Positions 33,601-46,309 of a DNA stretch of 64,000 nt are shown here, piece after piece (position 1 is the first letter of the stretch; each line of letters starts with the position of its first letter). A model generated the notes under the pieces. It did no database searches. It saw only the letters and a program-made list of their open reading frames with translations, and was not told the DNA's origin. The DNA comes from Takakia lepidozioides (Eukaryota; Streptophyta; Takakiopsida; Takakiales; Takakiaceae). Location of the stretch: NCBI GenBank assembly GCA_030704615.1, contig CM060734.1, forward strand, positions 41,432,042 through 41,496,041, read 5' to 3'. The translations under genes were made by a program, and so were the position numbers.

Positions 33601-36600
33601 GACATTCTGGTTCCATAAGCACATTTTTAGGAATTGGACAAAAAATCTGCAAACCTTGAGACTTTGGATAATTTGAAGCAGAGAACAAGTACCTTACTTG
33701 TGATACCCTCATGATCTGAGGTTTCCCTAAACAATCGCAACCCTGTGATGCACGATTTCATTTAGTTCTTCATTGAATTGTCATCCAGTGGATTACTTGA
33801 TGCACCCTACTACAATAAGAGGATGCACACTCAGTCATGAACAACCGATTGATTGCTGGAGACATGAACACTTGAGCAGTTAGATTCAGCTAATACACAC
33901 CATTCTTGCATCCAAATATTTGCCAGGGTGATGCTACAATGACATCCGGGGACACGTCTTTCGTCAATAATGATCCAGTCCAGTCTGGCACCTCTGCAAG
34001 ATATAAATTACATCCGTGAAAAAAGTCAATATAAATCAATTCTGGTTTCCCAAGGACTTGAGGCACATGTCCTTCTTTCAAATGCCACCTTTGTTTCTCT
34101 GTGGACATTATAAAGAGTCTTTAATTTTTTTCTGTCATCACTGCATAGGCAAATTGAAAGAACATATAATAAGAAGACAGCATGTGAAATGAGCTCTCCA
34201 ATCTCACCTTCAAACAGACACAATAAAGCAAGGCTCTGAGATGTGATGATGCCTGTAGTGGTAAAGCTCCCATGACAAGACTGGGGAAGTAATCCTTTTG
34301 ACACAAGTCGCTATAACCATCCTCCCTTACCCTCTTATCCTTCGTGCTTCTTCCCCATTTTCTTAGACCTCTCTAGCCCTTTTTGACATACCCGCAAAGC
34401 TGGTGGTGGAATCTTCTCGGTGTAAGCCATCTTTGCTACCAGATGTGTCCCTCACAAGTCCGCTACCTTTTCTTCCAGAAATACTGCAATGGGATGCATC
34501 ACAACTTTCTTGACATTTGCACAAATTAATGTGTCTCACTTCTTCATGCAACCACTCTCATCAAGGATACCCATGCACCCTCCATCACTCTGTTATCTCT
34601 ATCACTCACGATACAAACCTGAGGTATATGTAGGTCTAAATCCTGGTTCTAGAACACTTAACAAACTGCAGGTTGGTACCTGAAAGGCTGGTGTCTCTTT
34701 CCTCCAGAAGGAACAAAGGGCCTATCGTTCCCTGGGGGCTTTGACTGCAAATATACCAGAAACAAATGTTTGAATCAAGTTAGCACTAAGGGTCGTGAAG
34801 CATCTTGCAAAGCAGAGCTTTGGTAGACTCAACTGTCCAAAAGATGGACCCTGAAGGAAAATGAACTTACACTGTGAAGTTGACATGATGGTGGAAAGGG
34901 TAGAAGACAAAAGAAGGATAACATTGTTAAGTCCGCGGAAGGCCCAGAGGACCCAGGGGAGAGAGAGCGGTAGGAGTCAGTTTGGAAAGCATCATAGAAC
35001 TATAAGTAGAACAGGCTGCTTCCGAAATCCACAAATTTGAACTGCAGAGACAAAAGATTGAGCTAATGCTGGCTACTGCCCATTCCAATGCTCTTCAGAC
35101 CACCAAGCCCTGGGGAAAAGATTTACATATTCAAAATTACCCTTGGAAGTCATGTGCCTAAATGAACAGATGAGCGTCCACGCAAATTATGCATATGATG
35201 TGCAACAGCATTAGGCTGCCACTCTAACTTATCATTTTGAGAGATGCAAGGAGAGGTCTATGTTGAAAGGGATTTAACTCGAGAGTAAACATTGTTGCCT
35301 GTGCATCTTACACTCTATACCTGCTCTGCGGCGTCCTTGAATGCTTTCATCCATTTTGCTGCATCCTCTGCACTTTTTGCTCCAAACTACCAGCAGAAAT
35401 GCAAACAAAATCAGAAATACAGACCAAAGTAAGAGAATCTGGTAACAAATATGTACAAGAGTGAATCATCCTCAGACCTGAAAACCTTAGGTTATAAGAT
35501 AGAGAAATCGATCTCCTGATTATCACCCCTATCATGAGCACCACTTCCCCAACTCATCGGACCATAATCCTCTGGCATCACTATTAAGAAGACAATTCTG
35601 GTCATGGACCAAATGGCTTCTGTTATGACAAAGTTAGGGGTTCTTCCTTGTGGATGCCTCACGACATCTGCCAGGTACTGGGCAACCAGCAGTTTACTCC
35701 TTACAGGATGTATAATCTATCTATACAAGTCTTCAGGCACTAGCAGCTCCAAGTGGTTCAAGTAAAATTAAGGGGAAATTTGTAGCTATTCTTGGCATGA
35801 ATTTCCCAAATTTGACTTCATGACGGACATCATTTCCTGAGCAGAGCTTTAAGAGGATCAACTTATCGCTGATAAGACGAACTATTCAGCTGCTTACCTT
35901 CAGTGTGTCTTCGTGATTGTACGAGTCAAATAGTGTGAACACAAAGTATACCTGCATGCAATCAATATGAGAGAACCATCAAGCTGTGACTTCACAGCAA
36001 ACAACTTTGACATCAACTTTGTCACAAGCCTCCTTCGATGTCACTTGTAATCAGGGGATAAACACGTATAAGCATTGCTATTATATGAGTCAGACCCCAA
36101 AATACCTACCATTTGGTTTAGGTTTCCGTGGTGTCCTGACGTATTTACAAAAATGAATTGCTTCCTAGCAAGCTTCTGCTCAAATTCAAATATACTTCGA
36201 TGCAAATGCTGCAAGTATAGGTACGTACACGACGATGAATACTTTCCCGCCCATGGTCAGATACACGTGTGTATGGATCGATAATCCCACTCTTCATCGG
36301 GGTCTGCCATCAATGAACAGAGCCATCTGATTACAAGATTCATGCTCTTCAAATTAAAAATTGTTGCTGTGGATTCGCCATATTACGAACAACTAGAAGC
36401 TAATTGCAAATAAGATACAAGCGGATGCCAGTACTCCTTTTCCTTCCTCCCCAGTTCTATCTGCAAGAGATTCTTCAATTCACCCGCAAATGCTCTGAAG
36501 CCACCTAAAGATAATCAGACCTATGAAAACAATAAAGGTCCTAGATCACACAACCATGTACAACGCTGGAATGAATTCATGACATGGGCGAGTCCACAAC

Positions 36601-37337
36601 CCTGCTTGGCTTCATGGAGAACTTTCTCCAAAGACATTGCTTTGGACTCCTACGATGAGAGGTATTTTGTCACATTTCTGTGAGCGGATTACACAAGCTG
36701 TTCTCTTGGACAACCTACTGTCATCGTCTCGGAGTCGGAAAATTTCCTACGCGACTCGATGAGACCAGCGATAAACTAGGCTTTAGACTTCGACCTATCA
36801 AAAACCCCAATTGATCTCTTGGCTATCACCAAATGCTTGTAAGGGGATTTTTAAATCATCCTCGACGCAGCATGGATGAGTACTCACACGGAAGCAGGAT
36901 AGTCTTACATAAAGTTTCTCCTGCCTTACTCGTTCTCAAGCTGTGAACATCCAATACTAAGGCATATGTGAAACCAAAACTTGCATGCACATGAAACAAG
37001 TTTGGAGTTTAGCAGTGCGGCAAGGTGAGGAGTTTTATTGACATCAGCGTGTCTCTGATCTCCTGGAACCAAGTTTCTAGTCGTTTCAGTGACGTTGCTA
37101 TGGCGCATTACTTCCCACAAGCTATTCGGGCTTTATGTGGACATTATAATTTTCTCCTCTTCCTCTATTTGAAGTCTCAATTCTCTTTGATTAAGTTACG
37201 AGAGGATGGAAAAGTTGCAATAGAAGACAATGAGTCAAATGTATACCTGATCCCTGGTGGCGGGCTTGTCTTTATAAAAAGAGGCCCAACTTCCTGCGAC
37301 CGTAAAGTAGCGCTTGCGCGGGTGAGTGATTCGAAAT
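27797..37337 (-). CDS. EDR2-like protein (PH + START + DUF1336), multi-exon
   Basis: Minus-strand gene whose exons read in order as a PH domain, a START lipid-binding domain and a C-terminal DUF1336, the architecture of plant ENHANCED DISEASE RESISTANCE 2-like proteins. Exons (5' to 3'): 37247-37337, 36229-36303, 35898-35951, 35321-35386, 34680-34744, 34392-34483, 33901-34098, 33693-33742, 33394-33497, 32523-32618, 32232-32296, 31925-31996, 31620-31778, ~31014-31365, 30482-30642, 29988-30107, 29526-29579, 28706-28849, 28197-28292, 27797-27898. Most junctions have GT-AG and matching phase; the ~31014 boundary is unresolved. The first exon (before ITHPRKRYF) and the last are not found. Relatives bind phosphoinositides and sterol-like lipids and restrain cell death; that role here is inferred. 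Confidence 0.85.
31620..34098 (-). CDS. EDR2-like gene: START-domain exons
   Basis: Diagnostic pieces in order are SPWQIFGCKNGLRLFRETSD (33901-34098 joined to 33693-33742), PALMAVGVVNGSCEAILEMV (33394-33497), WDFCFLRGRVIEHIDGHSDL (32523-32618), KPRDLLLHRYWRREADGSYG (32232-32296), VLLYHSVTHEKCP (31925-31996) and GGYVISPLD then LVKHMLTVDWRDWKTFFSPS (31620-31778). These match the START part of DUF1336 proteins, including the PRDL-x-x-x-RYWRR and HMLxxDWxxW signatures. The next exon (~31014-31365) is an acidic linker with DDEFYDA. Confidence 0.85.
35321..37337 (-). CDS. EDR2-like gene: PH-domain exons
   Basis: Four exons, joined at phase 0 after the first, give the PH core: THPRKRYFTVAGSWASFYKD (37247-37337), TPMKSGIIDPYTRVSDHGRE (36229-36303), VYFVFTLFDSYNHEDTLK (35898-35951) and FGAKSAEDAAKWMKAFKDAA (35321-35386). 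The final W-x-x-A-F-x-x-A helix is the PH C-terminal helix. In relatives this domain binds phosphoinositides and anchors the protein at membranes. Confidence 0.85.
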
Positions 37338-39066
37338 CTGTTTGACCGTATCAAATACAGCCACCCCTCCATCCCCTTCCCATTTTTCCTTTCCATTCTA
37401 ATTTCGGGTGCAGACTAGCAAGAGGTCGGATCCTCCTGAACAAACGTGGTTCAACACTCCATTAACTACCATATATCATGAACACTAGAACACGAGAAAC
37501 GACATCAACACAGGGCAGAGCTTCGCAGACAAAGTGTAGATCGTCACTTCAGAATCTACTAACGACTCAAGAGAACCGTGCTTTATAATTAAATTAAAAA
37601 GGAATTCAAGTTCCAAGAGTTAACATTGAGCACGGAGGGAGTATACAGAGGTCGCCGAGGATCTGAGAGAGAGAAAGGAAATGGTCGAAATCAAGTCCGT
37701 GCAAAGCTCAAAGAGTAGGAGATATCTTCGGGCAAGAGAAAGAAAGAAACAAGAAAGAGAGAGCCTGGCCCTCCACAAGCAGCTCAAAAGCATGTATTGC
37801 TGAAGGGATTCTGTGAGAGTGAAATCGTGATGCAGGTATAGCTGCCAAGCATGTGTGATGGGAGTAGTGAAGGACCTCGGCGAGAGACGAGAAGCAGCAG
37901 CACTGCAACTTTCCATTTTCGAAAGCATACACGTGGTGGCCCTCACCGTCCGATTCGTCTAGCCCCAAATCCAGAGTACCATTCACCAGGACTTGGCCCG
38001 CTACGCACGTGGCTCATTTCGATTCAGCTAAGTTTCAGGAATATACTCCACGTGGAGCAATAGAGAACCTTCGCCTGGCACGTTTTCTAGCTGACACGTG
38101 TTACCTGGAGTTCCAGGTCCATTCCAGGTCACGTTGGCCCCTCGAGAGTGGGGTTACTACCTGCCTGAAGTTACCTCCCGCCAAAGTGGACACCCTTGTG
38201 ACACCAATGAATGGTTTGACCTCTCAACCACTTCGGAGGTGGTATGTGCCCATTACCACTGTTGGTTATCGAGCGAGGCACCGATCTCGGGAGATTTATA
38301 CTAGGGTTTTGGGTTTACGTCGACCGATTGATCGGCGTGTTGGAGCTGCACTGGTCTGGGGGGAGAGAGAGAGAGAGAGAGAGAGAGGGGTTGGATGGCA
38401 GTGTGCAGGATTGAGGCTTTATAGATTCCTCTGAGATGACCGCCTGTCGAGGGATGTGTGCCACTTTATTCAGCATCGCCCCTGTTCTGCATGCTGCCTC
38501 GGTGTCTTACAGTCGTCGGTAAGAATGGTATCATTCTGTCATCTCACGGCCTTCGGCTGCATTCTTTGAACATGAGCGAGCAAGTTTAGGCCATGAATAC
38601 CAGGAACGACAATGACCTAAGAGTAGATTGATGTTACTTAGCTTCCCTGTCGTAATGCCCGAAAATTGGCATGACGACAGGGCAACTCACCTACAACTCA
38701 CCTATGCAGGGCTGGTATAATTTTGAATTCTTAAGAATCTAGGGTAGAGATGTAGCCTCCCTTTGCGCGTATTACTGTTTTCGGTTACTGTGTGAAAGAT
38801 AGGTACAGGCCGAGTGTCAGCTCTTTGCAACCCATTCGAAAGTAGAATCTCGTTTCTAGTTTTCTTCTCGAAGCTTGACATTCTTACATGGGTTGGAGTC
38901 ATCCATCTAAGATAGGTTAATGTACAGTTGATTTGGTCACAAGGTCACAAGTCCAATCGTTCCACTCTTAAACTGAAAAAAACATAAGCACCAATATACA
39001 TTTATCATATACAATGAGTTAAGGCTGGGTTGGAGAGGGGGCATAATGCAATAAATTTTGTGGCAG
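37338..39066. promoter_or_regulatory. shared upstream region between EDR2-like (minus) and VPS26 (plus)
   Basis: The two divergent genes face away from this 1.7-kb interval, which should hold both promoters and the missing first exons. It contains a minus-strand LINE L-A fragment (~37630-37960), a GC-richer block (37990-38340) and a (GA)n tract (~38361-38387). I could not pin a TATA box or transcription start. The VPS26 start codon, expected just before the NYLVGAFK exon, probably ends an exon here. Confidence 0.35.
37630..37960 (-). mobile_element. LINE L-A 3'-end fragment
   Basis: Diverged copy of the L-A C-terminal/3' region on the minus strand. It shares GCAAAGCTCAAAGAG, AGAGAAAGAAAGAAACAAGA, GCTCAAAAGCA, GGTATAGCTGCCAAGCATGT and GGACCTCGGCGAGAG-like segments in the same order as 49535-49900. 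Confidence 0.5.
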
Positions 39067-42000
39067 AATTATCTGGTTGGAGCCTTCAAGCATCCATGCA
39101 CCATCTCCGTTGAGTTTGCAGATGCAGAGACCCGCAAGCAGGCATGTCGAAGCCCTTTCATTTCTCTATGCTACATTCTCATTCTCTTTGTCATCTCCTC
39201 GTTTTCTCCTATTCCCTTATTGGCTTTTGGTTCTCACCTCTACTTCTGAAGGTGCATATACGCAATAATCTGGGATGCAAGCATGTGTTTGACTGGAGGT
39301 ACTTTTATGCTGGCAGGCAAGTGTGAAAAGGGAGAATGGGCAGCCAGAATTGGTGCCCCTTTTTCAAAGCCAAGAGAGCGTGGTTGGGGAGGTTTGGCCC
39401 CTCGCTCACCTGCAATTTCAGTAGTGCTGATGAAGAGTAATGGATAGCCCTACTTTGCCGATAAAGTGGACACAAGGTTTTCTGTTTTTTGTCAATGTAT
39501 CCTAGTGAGCAGCGTGTGAGACAGCAAAGAAAAGCATACGACAGTTGTGCACCTGAATTCTGATTTTGGCTGCACAATTGCAATTTTACTGGAATGAGAC
39601 TTGTTGACCACTGTGGTAGAGAGCTCATCACTTTTGTCAGCTCACACAGATGGATGAACCAACTCTTTGTCAGTAAAAGCATGTAAGAAGTGGCCCCTCC
39701 CCACCCACCCATTACCTTTCTCTTCTCTCTACCTTGTTTCCGAGGCCAAGTGTTTGTCCTGAATTTTTGAGGATGGCATTGTAGTTATGTTCAACCTTGT
39801 GGGGTTTAGAGAGAGAGAGACAGAGACACAATGCGAACTGAAGTGAGCATAAATAAGAGCCCTTATTGGGAGTGGTGGTAACAAGTCTGTCTAATGATGC
39901 CGTGTTTCATGGATGACAACACGCAGATCCCTTGCAGGCACTGCCATCTTTCAGGGGTGGGCTTTTGTGGTTTAAGCAAGTGTCTAGCTTAGGGTCACCC
40001 AGAAGTATGTTGATCTCCCATTTAGCTGTTCAACTACTGTTGAAACGATCTAGCTCTGGAACCAACTGAAGTGAAGAGGTGTCGGATTAGCAACGCCATC
40101 AATTTGTAGTTGGATTTGAGTGCCACCCTTACTGCTATTTACTGACGAACAGATCTACGGTGTACCTTAGCTGCATTGAAACCTTGTCGCTATTAATGCA
40201 ACTTGAAAAGTGCAGGTGCGCATTGATCCGCTTCCCGGAAAGAAAGTGGAGCACTTGGGCGTGAAAATTGAGCTCCTTGGTCAAATAGGTGTGCACCAGC
40301 TGTCAATCTCATTTTGTTTGCTGGTTTCAGTGTTTGCGATGTTGCTCTCTTTCCAGGGGAATCGGGCTTTCTTTTTGTCGTTTATATCATGATAATAATT
40401 GGTGTGGGATGTTTTGGTTTGCAAAATGCAGAGCTGTTTTTTGACAGAGGACATTTCTACGATTTCACGTCTCTTGGTAAGGCAAGATCAAGACCTGTCT
40501 GGTCCTCTCTATCTCTTCCTTAAAAATCTCGAGGCTGAGCAAAATCCCAGGCCCTTTTGGGGTCTAGTTATTGAGCAAATCACACAGAACAGTTGACGTT
40601 TGTGTGAAGGGATTTCTAGAGGATATCTGGAAAACGCGGATCAATTGTTAATTTCAAAGTAAGTCATACGACCGGCCTAAGCCCTTTACAAAGGTAGTTT
40701 CCGACCCTTTGTGTTCCGCTGGGTGTGGGGTCAATGGCCACAAGGCTACGGCAAACAATGTCTTATGAGTCTATCTTCCTACACTATCATTGGGCCTTTG
40801 CTATATTCATGGGGCTGACAGCCACGCCGCTACAGCAAGAAACGTCTATTCAGTGCATCCCTCTCTGTCTGTCTCACACTCTCTGCCCTTGTTTGTTAAC
40901 GAAGTTAGGCATAAAATTTCCCTGAACTTGTTTTCAGTCTGCAACATGGGTGAGGACCTTAAGGATGATTTGAAGGGCCTAACTTTCCGATCATCCCGCA
41001 ATTGAAGGCACACTACCGAAGCCCCTCATTGGCAAAACTGATGAGATGGCACGCCTCGTATCGGAGCCCCCGGGGTCTCCCTTCTTCCTAAAGACGGTTT
41101 TTCAAAGCTCGATGGCCACTGCAAGCCAACTATACCCTTCCTCCACCCTTCCTCCTCCCTTCGACGCCGGCAGGTAGTTTGATTTAAGTTACTGCAGTCC
41201 TGATCATGATGAAGACGAGAGCAGGGAGAGTTGTAGGTCGCACGGGCAGGGCAGGTTCATCGTGCGCCACTGCTTTGAGCAACACGAGTTATCTACAAGA
41301 GTTGATTAAGAAAACAACGGAGGTGGGCATATTGAAGGAGTCTCCCTTGTTCCTAAAGACGGTTTCTCCACCGCTATATTCCTGGAGAGGAAGGACAATA
41401 TCCTGGAGATCCATTACTGTCTCCTAGGATGTCTACAATCAGCACTATACTGAAATTTAAACTGAGGGCAGGAGTCTACCTTAGAACAATAATCAGATGC
41501 AGAGAAGAAAAGGAGATTGTCATGGCTGGCGGTGTGGTCGGCCTGAAGACCATATTCATTTTCTGCTACAATTTTGGGGGTATCTCATCAGAGAGCGACC
41601 CTATTCGGGAAGGTCTAATTGCTGGGCAGCTCACACTGCAGATTGTTGCTTGTGTGAAGGGCTTTCTAGAAGAAATCTGGAAAGCCCAGACTAATTGTTT
41701 ATATCAAGGTAACTCCCACTACTGCGCAAAGGTAGTGTCCATTCCCTCTTGTTGCACCCAAACTGGGCATGGGGTCTATGGCCACAAGGCTCCGGCAAAC
41801 AAGGTCTTATGAGTGCCTTCTCTGCCCTTGTTTATTTTATATTGATGGGAGTAGAACTACAGCCACATTTGTTACATCTGTTTCCAGCTTCAGAGTTAGA
41901 GCAGCAGTGCTGGAATCAACCTCCTGCTCTCTTGTGATGTCAATGCCAGCAAATAAGTCAATGCACACTTTCCTGTAACTGGCACCATGGAATTTGTTTT

Positions 42001-45000
42001 TTGAGTCTCGAGAACTCTTGTAGGCTGAACCCCTGTAATGAGTTTCAATGGGCTTGTATCATGCAGGGATTCTGCACATTATAGCCCACATTCACAGGAA
42101 ACATTCCGTGAGCACTGTCTGTATATGTGACTATGCTGTCCCTTTGCACTGTTCTCACTCCTTGGTATTTTAGAATACGCTGTCTTCAATATTGTGTCTG
42201 GCAGTGCGGGAGTTGGATGTGCCAGGTGAAATTTTAGAGCGCAGGAGTTACCCCTTTGAGTTCTCTTCTGTGGAAATGCCATATGAGTCATACAGTGGAG
42301 TGAACGTTCGTCTCAGGTACTGCTGCCATTCTGTGGGATGCATTTCTTGATATTTCCCTCTCCCCCCTGACCGTGGTTCTCTCTCATTACCAATTGTAGT
42401 AGGAACATTTTGTGTTTTTGCACTTTGCCCTCTCGTTGCTTTACCTGAATGAGTGGCTAGGGGTAGAAAAAGCTCTATGACGGCACTTGGAAGGAAAACA
42501 GGGTGGAGTTGGTTGTTGTATGATAATATCGTACTCTCATACCTAGTATGAATTGTGTTGCCACATCCTCTTTAGGGGCCCTTTGACAATCCCATGGTTG
42601 CACATGACTATGGTTGCCACATCATAGTGTGCACTCATGAGTAGATGTGCTCTGATAGGCCTTTTCACTTTACATTAGACAGGGTTTAGTGTGCAAATCT
42701 GTTGTCTATGAAGCAATTGCACTCTGATATTCTAATGGTGGTTTGATTCTCAAGCAGTGGCGTCTGTGCGTAAGAGATTGACTTGTTCTGTCCTGTACTA
42801 AAATTCATGTTGTTTTAATGGATGTTATAGTTTGGCCTTTGGCTCTGAGACATATCACCACCTAACATCATGAGCTATGAGAGCACGACCCCATCACTAA
42901 GCCCATCAGACGACATCAAATGCATGTAGTCTGGAAGTTAGTACATATAGCCATGTTACTAATCTGATCCGGTGGCCCAAATTTGGCTGCTTGCACTGGG
43001 CTTGGCCAGACTAACGGCACTATGTCTTGACAAAGCCCTTGGTGTTGCCATGATTTGTTTCTTATGTGGCTTTGAATCAAATGAAGGGTCTTCTTTCTTC
43101 TTGAGTCGCAGTTTTTGCATAACAGAAAACCCTGTAGTTCTGTGCACTGCTGACTGAGGCTTAAGTGTTTAATCTTGACGCAGATATATCTTGAAGGTGA
43201 CTGTCAGTCGCAGCTATGCTTCCAACCTTATGGAGTACAAGGACTTCTGGGTAATGCTTGTAAACACAGTCATTTCTTTTGTAGTTTTTTGAGGGTGACT
43301 TAGGAACCGACAGTGACAGGGAAACAGCTCAGTGAGAGCTTGAGATAGACATGGTGGACTCTACCCTCTCTTGTTCTGACACCGGTGTGGGGAGATCAGA
43401 CCTGAAGATTGGGTGAGGTTAAAGGAAGAAAGAGGGTATGTTGTTCTAATGCTCAGAGTGTTGGGCATGGCAGGTACGAAATTTCTTACCCCACCCAGAG
43501 ATCAACAACAGCATCAAGGTTGTCTTACAAACCAACTTTCTGTACTGTTGTGTTCAGATATGGATTCTGTCTCAATAATGTAGACACTTGTTGACCATTG
43601 CTTCTGATTGTTGACTGCACACTGATTAGTGCAGCTGTGGTTGCACTCCCACTATAGGCAACAAGGGCTGGATGGTAAGGCAGGTGTGAACTGTGAACCA
43701 GGGCTGTCAATCGAATGCAAGTCACAGTGGATGGGCAGGATAGGCACAGAGAGGAAAAGTGAGGAGTTGTCTGAGATAAAGTTTGTCTGTGGATTGCGTA
43801 GATGGAGGTTGGCATTGAGGATTGCCTGCACATTGAATTTGAGTACAGCAAAAGCAAGTAAGGGCTTTCTTCCGCGATAAGTTCTTGTCTTCGAAGTGTT
43901 CCATTCAATAATTAAAAGTGAAATTTGTCTTCTTTCTGTGAGAGAGGCACCTTAGTTCGGACTTGAAATGCCGGCATTGAGTGATGCTGGTCCCTCTTGT
44001 CCCTAATTTAAAGTTTTTGGGCATTGGATGAAAAAGGCCCTCCACATTTGCAGTAGGCTAAAGCTGGAATTAAGGGGACCCCTTTACCCTTGAACAGAGA
44101 CTAGCTGGGAGGTAGGTAAGCCATATTGGTGAATGTAGTGTTCATCTTATTTGGGTGCAACAGGTAGTCTTGTGAATGAGATGCATTTTTTGCAAAGCAT
44201 TAACCAATCTTGTGATGCAAGTCTTCCTGCTTGGTGTGAGAGCTTTGAGGCAATGGCATAAGCAGCGACTTCCCTTGGGTCTATGCTTTAAAGTGAACAT
44301 CTAACTCAACGTGCTGCAGTAGTAAAAGAGATGTCTGGTGCAATTGCAACAACATGCCACTGGTAGGGGGTGTTGCCTGTTAGTCACATTCCCTTCATGC
44401 TCCCTTTTGCTCCATGGGTCCATGGCTTAAGGCTATGGCAGCTAATGCCCTTCTTTCTGGCCTTGTTTTTTTCTCAGTTTGAATTTGGAGGGGGGGGGGC
44501 ATCAGGGGGGCGTCCAGGGCACACGGCTAGAGCAGCGAAGTTTACTTTAGACATGGTTTTCCCTATCTCATTGGCTTAGTCAAAACAAGGGACAAGTTCT
44601 GCTGCCACAGAAATGTACAGTCTACTGTGTAAAGCCACTGTCACCATGGGTGCAGGTACCACTTGAAGGATGCTATTGTTGGCAAAATTTACTTCTTGCT
44701 TGTGCGGATTAAAATAAAGCATATGGAGCTGGAGATTAGACGGCGGGAATCTACAGGATCAGGACCGAACACATACAATGAGACTGAGACACTTGCCAAA
44801 TATGAGATCATGGATGGTGCTCCAGTTCGTGGTGAGTAACGCTCAGATCTCTTTCCATAATGTTGATCAGCTCACGATTACTTTCTAGGCTGCATCAGAC
44901 TGGTAAGGGGTCGGTAAATGTATCGCCTGCAGCAAGTGACTCTCTGTCTCTCTCCCTTGGTGATTGTAATTGCCTGATGTGCAGGCAGCCTTAAGACAAT

Positions 45001-45822
45001 CTGATACATGGTCCGGGATATTCTCACCAGAGAGTAGCCCTAGCCCCATTGGGCTGTAATTGCTGGGCAGCTGACACACAGCTGGTTGATGCTTGTGTGA
45101 GGGCTTTCTAGAGGATATCTGGAACTAATTGTCACACTACCGGAGTGAGCCCCTAGTGGAACTAATTGGCCACAAGGCTACAGGAAACGTCGTCTTATGA
45201 GTACATTCTATCTCCCTTGGGGCCCCCTGTGGAAGTTGTAAAGGTTTTTCTTTCATTGTTCCTTTTTATGCTCAGGAGAGTCAGTATCCCTGAAGGGTAT
45301 GTCATATCCAAAATTGCCAGGAAGTGGTTAATTGTACAGGCTCTCTCTTTCGGATCAGCCTGTCTTGCCACTTTTGCTCTGTCTGACCTGATTGTGGCGT
45401 ATAGGGGCAGGAGGCAGTCTTTGGGAGTACATCCTCTCCCCCTATTTTTCGTGGTCCTGTTGGCTCTTAGTTACCAGGTCTCAACAATCAAGTTTGTGTC
45501 ATCTGTTTTGGTGTTCCCTGTTGAACCCAGTTCATGCTGTCTCAATAATTGTTCGGACCCCCAGATGGTTTCTAGCTCCTTATGGGGACAGAATGTTTTC
45601 GCATTATGAAAGGAAAGTTTACTGAAGTTCTATGAATGTGACCAACATGCAGGGGAGTCAATTCCTGTCAGGTTATTTCTGACCCCCTACGATTTGAGCC
45701 CCACTTACCGCAACATCAACAACAAATTTAGCGTCAAATACTTTTTGAATCTGGTTCTGGTCGACGAGGAGGATCGCCGCTACTTCAAGCAGCAAGAAAT
45801 AACTTTGTATCGAATCGAGTAG
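39067..45822 (+). CDS. VPS26: VPS26, retromer core subunit
   Basis: Ten coding exons read through to a TAG: 39067-39141, 39317-39391, 40216-40288, 40432-40476, 42205-42316, 43184-43250, 43474-43518, 43802-43857, 44656-44831, 45653-45822, about 297 residues, the usual VPS26 length minus the initiator Met, which must lie on an earlier exon. Diagnostic pieces are NYLVGAFKHPCTISVEFADA, VKIELLGQIELFFDRGHFYD, YPFEFSSVEMPYESYSGVNV, DAIVGKIYFLLVRIKIKHME and NKFSVKYFLNLVLVDEEDRR. VPS26 is an arrestin-fold subunit of the VPS26-VPS29-VPS35 retromer that sorts receptors from endosomes. All phases match. Intron 1 appears to use a GC donor (CAG/GCATGT); all others are GT-AG. Introns hold LINE L-B fragments. 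Confidence 0.93.
40480..40900 (+). mobile_element. LINE L-B 3'-end fragment in VPS26 intron 4
   Basis: Contains in order GCCCTTTTGGGGTCTAGTTA, TTGTGTGAAGGGATTTCTAG, CAAAGGTAGTTTCCGACCC, GGTGTGGGGTCAATGGCCAC and GTCTTATGAGT, the ordered landmarks of the L-B 3' end seen at 62.3 and 63.4 kb. The terminal CT tract is degenerate. A further L-B piece (TTGTTTTCAGTCTGCAACATG) continues to about 41010. Confidence 0.7.
41410..41830 (+). mobile_element. LINE L-B 3'-end fragment in VPS26 intron 4
   Basis: Begins with AAATTTAAACTGAGGGCAGG (parallel to 63002), then GCGGTCGG-like Cys/His-knuckle coding sequence, TGTGTGAAGGGCTTTCTAGA, GGGGTCTATGGCCACAAGGC and GGTCTTATGAGTGCCTTCTC. The translated 3' part includes MATRLRQTRSYE, shared by other L-B copies. 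Confidence 0.7.
45000..45210 (+). mobile_element. LINE L-B 3'-end fragment in VPS26 intron 9
   Basis: GGGATATTCTCACCAGAGAG, TGCTTGTGTGAGGGCTTTCT, CCACAAGGCTACAGGAAACG and GTCTTATGAGTACATTCTAT appear in L-B order, compressed by internal deletion. Confidence 0.65.
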
Positions 45823-46309
45823 TGTGCCCCACTACTTACTGTACTATGTGTCCATATAAGGAAGGGTGGTAGCCAGGTTTACACACTCTCATTTTGATGG
45901 TCTCCATGTTTCTCTCCCGAGTCCTCTCTCCTCACCACCAACTCCAGAAGAATTGCAGTCTACAGGGACAACAGCCTCGAGCCAATGTCACAGGGAAAAT
46001 TTATACCTCTCTCTCACTCTCCTGAAACACCTCATAGATAGAGATTGTTCTAAAGTGATTGTTTTGAATGTACATGAAGAGCTGTGCCTTTAGCCCCAAC
46101 TCAATAAATTAGCTCTCTACATTTACTTCAGTAATAGATATATATACTAGGACGTAATGCAACGACAACAGTACTCAGAGTCCCTACCAACAGTCACAGT
46201 CACTACTGCAAACAACATAGTCACTCCTTAATTGATCCACTTAATTGGTTGCATGTATGAAGTTTGTACTGTAGCACCTATTTGTATGCATATCCCTGGT
46301 GATAAATTT
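45823..46309. other. VPS26 3' untranslated region and spacer
   Basis: The sequence after the stop has no ORF. An AATAAA at 46103-46108, 281 bp after the stop, is a plausible polyadenylation signal. The remainder is spacer. Confidence 0.5.

Noticed and set aside
38361-38387. (GA)n tract as a GAGA-factor promoter element
   Set aside because: CT/GA tracts occur throughout the window as LINE tails, so the tract is not evidence of regulation.
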